43,413 bases of DNA from a virus: the IMG/VR virus record IMGVR_UViG_3300044546_001663, positions 1-43,413 of that record. One strand, 5' to 3'. The translations under genes and the position numbers were made by a program. The notes beneath the pieces are model-generated. The model did not search any database, was not told where the DNA came from, and saw nothing but the letters and a program-made list of their open reading frames with translations. Of this stretch, positions 41,430 through 43,413 are shown in pieces. Within the stretch, counting starts at the first letter, position 1. The number at the start of each line of letters is the position of its first letter.

Positions 41430-41466
41430 AATAAACTGTCTTAAAATTTTTTAACAGTTTATTTTT
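41427..41466. terminator. Strong AT-rich hairpin, likely bidirectional terminator
   Basis: A perfect 13-bp stem (427-439 with 454-466) with a 14-base loop. On the minus strand the 3' arm ends with UUUUU and continues ACUUUUA, a plausible terminator for the ClpP-like operon just before the primase promoter. The remainder, 41467-41545, shows no gene. Confidence 0.55.
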
Positions 41467-41545
41467 CTTTAGTAAAAAAGATGTTATAATTGTATTAACA
41501 CCATCAAGTTATTCTAATAATAATTATTCTGTTTCAAACTGTACT

Positions 41546-41603
41546 GTTTGCTTGCAAACCAGATGCGAAGCATCTGTTCAAGATTACTGTAGATTTAATC
41601 TTG
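41546..41603. ncRNA. Three adjacent hairpins downstream of the ClpP-like gene
   Basis: Three perfect stems follow each other: 546-551/554-559 (6 bp), 560-566/570-576 (7 bp, GAA loop) and 579-586/596-603 (8 bp). The last abuts the ClpP-like stop codon. They could stabilise or process the mRNA end or form a small RNA. They do not fit a tRNA cloverleaf. Confidence 0.4.
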
Positions 41604-42173
41604 TTAAATTCCACCGATCTCATCAGCAATTCCAAGTTGAACACAGTCTTTTGCTGTCAAGTATATATCTTGATGTGATAAGAGTTTTTCACGAATTACT
41701 TTTTCTTCTAGACCAGTAAATTTTTTGTAATGTTGAACAATTCGTTTATCGATTGCATTGTACTGTTTATCTAAATTTTTAAGTTCGTGAAAAGTTCCAC
41801 TATGACCGGTGCTAAAATGATGACTCATTATTTCTGCATTTGGATCAATTGTTCGCATTCCTTTTGTTCCAGCCATAAAAATAAAAAGACCCGCTGACGA
41901 TACTTCACCAAGTCCAACAGTTCTGATTGGAATAACACTGCTTCCCATAATTGAGATAAGTGCAAATGCATCAGTAAGAGAACCTCCAGGAGAATTAATT
42001 ATAAGATTAATGTACTCAGGCGGATTGTCAGAAACGTTCTCTGAAAGAATCCATCCACATGCTTTTTCGATTGAATCTGTATTAATTTCTCCAAATAGTA
42101 AGTATATTCCAGCTGATTCTGATTCCAGCGGAATAATTTTAACAGGTTCTTTTTTCTTTAGTGCTGATTTCAT
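41604..42173 (-). CDS. clpP: ClpP-like serine protease (S14)
   Basis: At 189 residues it is close to ClpP length (about 200). The fold is recognisable from INLIINSPGGSLTDAFALISIM, GEVSSAGLFIFMAG (nucleophile Ser in place of the usual AASMG), EIMSHHF (catalytic His) and DCVQLGIADEIGG (acid). It may hijack host ClpX/ClpA, or act alone on host or phage proteins; aquatic T4-like phages sometimes carry clpP. AGGAG lies 6 bases before the ATG. It is 12 bp downstream of the cell-wall hydrolase. Prohead protease is an alternative but normally has a different fold. Confidence 0.85.
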   Translation of the reverse strand: MKSALKKKEPVKIIPLESESAGIYLLFGEINTDSIEKACGWILSENVSDNPPEYINLIINSPGGSLTDAFALISIMGSSVIPIRTVGLGEVSSAGLFIFMAGTKGMRTIDPNAEIMSHHFSTGHSGTFHELKNLDKQYNAIDKRIVQHYKKFTGLEEKVIREKLLSHQDIYLTAKDCVQLGIADEIGGI

Positions 42174-42185
42174 AGTTATCTCCTG

Positions 42186-42626
42186 TTATGCGTAGAAAAG
42201 GTGTTTTCCAATTTTTGTTCTGTATTTAACACGAAAAGGTTGAACATCTTCATGATGAAAATATAACGAACCTTTTGTATGGTCGATATATTTACGCTGT
42301 CCAGTTACCATATTGAATGCAATTTCTTGAATGTGCACTGGAATTTTAACAGATTTAAAATTCATACTGGAATTGTACCAACTAAACTGACCTGGTTGTT
42401 TTACTACAGAACAAATTGAATTTGGAAATTTGCTACTTTTGACTCTGTTTAGTGTTACATGTCCAACAGCAATCATTCCAGCTTTTCCTTCGCCACGCGC
42501 TTCAAAGAACATGTTTAGCGCCATACAGTGAACTTCTGCTGCTAATTTTTTATCTGATGCTGGCGTTGCGTGATTTGCTGTAGAAAAATTTAAACATAAC
42601 AATAACAATGCTAAAACTAATTTCAA
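42186..42626 (-). CDS. Exported cell wall hydrolase (SleB-like, Hydrolase_2), TTG start; probable endolysin
   Basis: This 146-residue protein has a signal peptide (MKLVLALLLLCLNFSTANH). A SleB/CwlJ-type domain follows: MALNMFFEARGEGKAGMIAVGHVTLNRVKSSKFP, with the catalytic Glu in EARGE, then SICSVVKQPGQFSWYN and a final SLYFHHEDV. Such enzymes cleave peptidoglycan. The start is TTG at 42626, backed by GAGGAG 6 bases upstream; no ATG fits. Export by signal peptide suggests lysis without a holin, or a signal-arrest-release type. A late promoter candidate lies at 42820-42827. Confidence 0.85.
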   Translation of the reverse strand: MKLVLALLLLCLNFSTANHATPASDKKLAAEVHCMALNMFFEARGEGKAGMIAVGHVTLNRVKSSKFPNSICSVVKQPGQFSWYNSSMNFKSVKIPVHIQEIAFNMVTGQRKYIDHTKGSLYFHHEDVQPFRVKYRTKIGKHLFYA

Positions 42627-42628
42627 TA

Positions 42629-42922
42629 TTATCTCCTCATTTTGGCAAGATCTTTAGCCTCATCAGCAGAAAATACCGGAACAAGGCATGATTTGTGAAC
42701 TATGCTTACTCCAATTAAATTTGGAAGTGTGCATTTTGGAATAACTTTTGGAGCAGTAGAATGTCCTGGAGTTACTAAGCTTTTGATGTGTTTTGTCGAA
42801 CGTTCGACATCACTAATTTTATTTATCGTTTTGGCTGGTTTTGCCCGGGTTCCTTTTAGAGCATATTTTACATCAAGAATTGGATCAAATTTTTTGCGAG
42901 GCGTATAATCAACTTTTTTCAT
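42629..42922 (-). CDS. Hypothetical basic protein
   Basis: The first half of this 97-residue protein is basic (MKKVDYTPRKKFDP, LKGTRAKPAKTINK). The second half has STAPKVIPKCTLPNL, IVHKSCLVPVFSADEAKDLAKMRR. The ATG at 42922 is used, because AGGAG lies 6 bases upstream and a TTG two codons earlier is too near it. It is 2 bp upstream of the cell-wall hydrolase gene. I believe similar short proteins exist in other aquatic phages, but no function is known to me. Confidence 0.6.
   Translation of the reverse strand: MKKVDYTPRKKFDPILDVKYALKGTRAKPAKTINKISDVERSTKHIKSLVTPGHSTAPKVIPKCTLPNLIGVSIVHKSCLVPVFSADEAKDLAKMRR
42794..42809. repeat. Perfect 16-bp palindrome
   Basis: TGTCGAAC followed by its exact complement GTTCGACA, within the hypothetical gene and 10 bp downstream, in minus-strand terms, of a late promoter candidate. 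It could be an operator or simply codon coincidence. Confidence 0.7.
42820..42827 (-). promoter_or_regulatory. Candidate late promoter (GATAAATA)
   Basis: One mismatch to TATAAATA on the minus strand, about 195 bp before the cell wall hydrolase TTG. A late transcript would carry the hydrolase and ClpP-like genes, as suits a lysis enzyme. Confidence 0.4.
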
Positions 42923-42941
42923 AAACAACTCCTAAAATATG

Positions 42942-42970
42942 ATTTTAGTTTATTTTTGAATAAAAGTAAA
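42942..42970 (-). promoter_or_regulatory. Early-type promoter
   Basis: TTTACT (965-970), 17-bp spacer, TAAAAT (942-947) on the minus strand, 19 bp before the chosen start of the hypothetical basic protein. The -35 box directly follows a terminator. Confidence 0.7.
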
Positions 42971-42990
42971 AAATGCCCCGAAGGGCATTT
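42971..42990 (-). terminator. Intrinsic terminator
   Basis: An 8-bp stem AAATGCCC/GGGCATTT with loop CGAA. On the minus strand it is followed by a T-rich run (six Ts counting the stem end, then ACTTTTA). It is 21 bp after the stop of the partial gene and abuts the next promoter. Confidence 0.85.
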
Positions 42991-43011
42991 GATTGTATAT
43001 AAGATACAAAA

Positions 43012-43413
43012 CTATTTTACTTTTGTTGCCTTAAACTCATTTGTTGTAACCTTATAAGTTGAACCGTCTAAATCTAATACCAATCCTTCAATGTCAGGAC
43101 CCAGCTTAAATTTCCCAACAATTGCTGGATGATCTAGAATGTACTGTGCGACCTGATCTTTGACACCTTGTAGTATAGCTTTTATTGACTGTTTTTCCTC
43201 TGCGTCTTTTTTCAGTCGCGATCCAAGAATTTCAATCGTAGTCTGATTCATGCTCATTATTGGATCTACCATTGCACTAATATCAATTGCTCCAGACGTT
43301 TGCAACTTTATATCGATGAATTTAATATCGTCAGTGGATGCACTCAACAAATCTTGAATAATTTTATCCGAATCAGGATGTGCTTCTCCTGTTGAAGCAA
43401 CCAGCACATTAAA
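43012..43413 (-). CDS. C-terminal part of an unrecognised protein (5' end outside the window)
   Basis: The frame stays open to the window edge, giving 133 residues of C-terminus; the first visible start-like codon (GTG 43407) is probably internal (FNVLVASTGEAHPDSDK). The sequence has DIKLQTSGAIDIS, a helical middle (DAEEKQSIKAILQGVKDQV) and an end KLGPDIEGLVLDLDGSTYKVTTNEFK. 'EG.V......YKV....FK' resembles motifs IV-V of nucleotidyltransferases such as RNA ligases, but this is weak. A terminator follows. Confidence 0.55.
   Translation of the reverse strand, partial: FNVLVASTGEAHPDSDKIIQDLLSASTDDIKFIDIKLQTSGAIDISAMVDPIMSMNQTTIEILGSRLKKDAEEKQSIKAILQGVKDQVAQYILDHPAIVGKFKLGPDIEGLVLDLDGSTYKVTTNEFKATKVK

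Noticed and set aside
41462-41489. Plus-strand promoter (TATAAT at 41484)
   Set aside because: The -35 position reads TTTTTC, no gene lies downstream on the plus strand, and the DNA is very AT-rich.
41540-41605. Possible tRNA, because of GTTCAAGATT and several stems
   Set aside because: The stems do not assemble into a cloverleaf; the putative T-loop has no 5-bp stem and there is no acceptor stem.

Overview
The window is a contiguous piece of a T4-like myovirus genome (Caudoviricetes). The evidence is a nearly complete set of T4-type baseplate and hub proteins (gp5, gp8, gp26, gp27, gp48/gp54, gp53), the packaging and head proteins gp4 and gp16, and the T4 replication and nucleotide genes gp32, gp33, gp59, gp61, NrdA/NrdB and dCMP hydroxymethylase (gp42). 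The DNA is AT-rich and densely coding, with many ATGA-type overlaps. Several structural proteins look more like those of aquatic T4-like phages than of coliphage T4: the DUF4815 baseplate protein, the style of gp8 and gp48, and a gp32 without its zinc site. The host cannot be read from the sequence. A Gram-negative, probably aquatic, bacterium is the reasonable guess. I saw no tRNA gene, CRISPR array or insertion sequence.

Layout. 56-17992 (minus strand): late structural genes, from a tail-fibre chaperone-like protein and a 1291-residue tail fibre back through a split DUF4815 baseplate protein, gp8, gp5, gp27, gp53 and gp48. 17998-18026: a divergent late-promoter region. 18037-23674 (plus strand): gp4, a gp2 candidate, a tube-fold protein, small terminase, gp26 with a probable -1 frameshift extension, and a large hub or tape-measure-like protein, closed by a bidirectional terminator at 23677-23703. 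23703-43413 (minus strand): early and middle genes. These are a replication block (gp32, gp59, gp33), small membrane proteins, a nuclease-like protein with an NAD+-dependent DNA ligase, UV damage endonuclease, a sugar-nucleotide and glycosyltransferase block, dCMP hydroxymethylase, a dNTP pyrophosphohydrolase, glutaredoxin with class Ia ribonucleotide reductase, primase, a ClpP-like protease, an exported cell-wall hydrolase and a partial gene at the edge.

Regulation can be read directly. The early region carries eight copies of one promoter type (TTTACT, 17-19 bp spacer, TATAAT or TAAAAT), all on the minus strand, and I found none in the structural half. Late promoters appear as TATAAATA-like octamers. 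One small gene (start 32116) has the layout of the T4 lysozyme gene: a hairpin covers its ribosome binding site in long transcripts, and a late promoter lies inside the hairpin loop.

The most interesting system is the block 32164-36370: dCMP hydroxymethylase, a MazG-like dNTPase candidate, a UDP-glucose 4-epimerase-like protein, a beta-glucosyltransferase-like protein and UDP-galactopyranose mutase. Together they could make 5-hydroxymethylcytosine DNA carrying galactofuranose. Other notable items are a Hint (hedgehog/intein) domain at the break point of the split DUF4815 protein, a gp5 spike that carries both a lysozyme and an M15 peptidase, and a tail fibre built of 17-residue repeats, an RCC1-type propeller and a glycine-rich tip.
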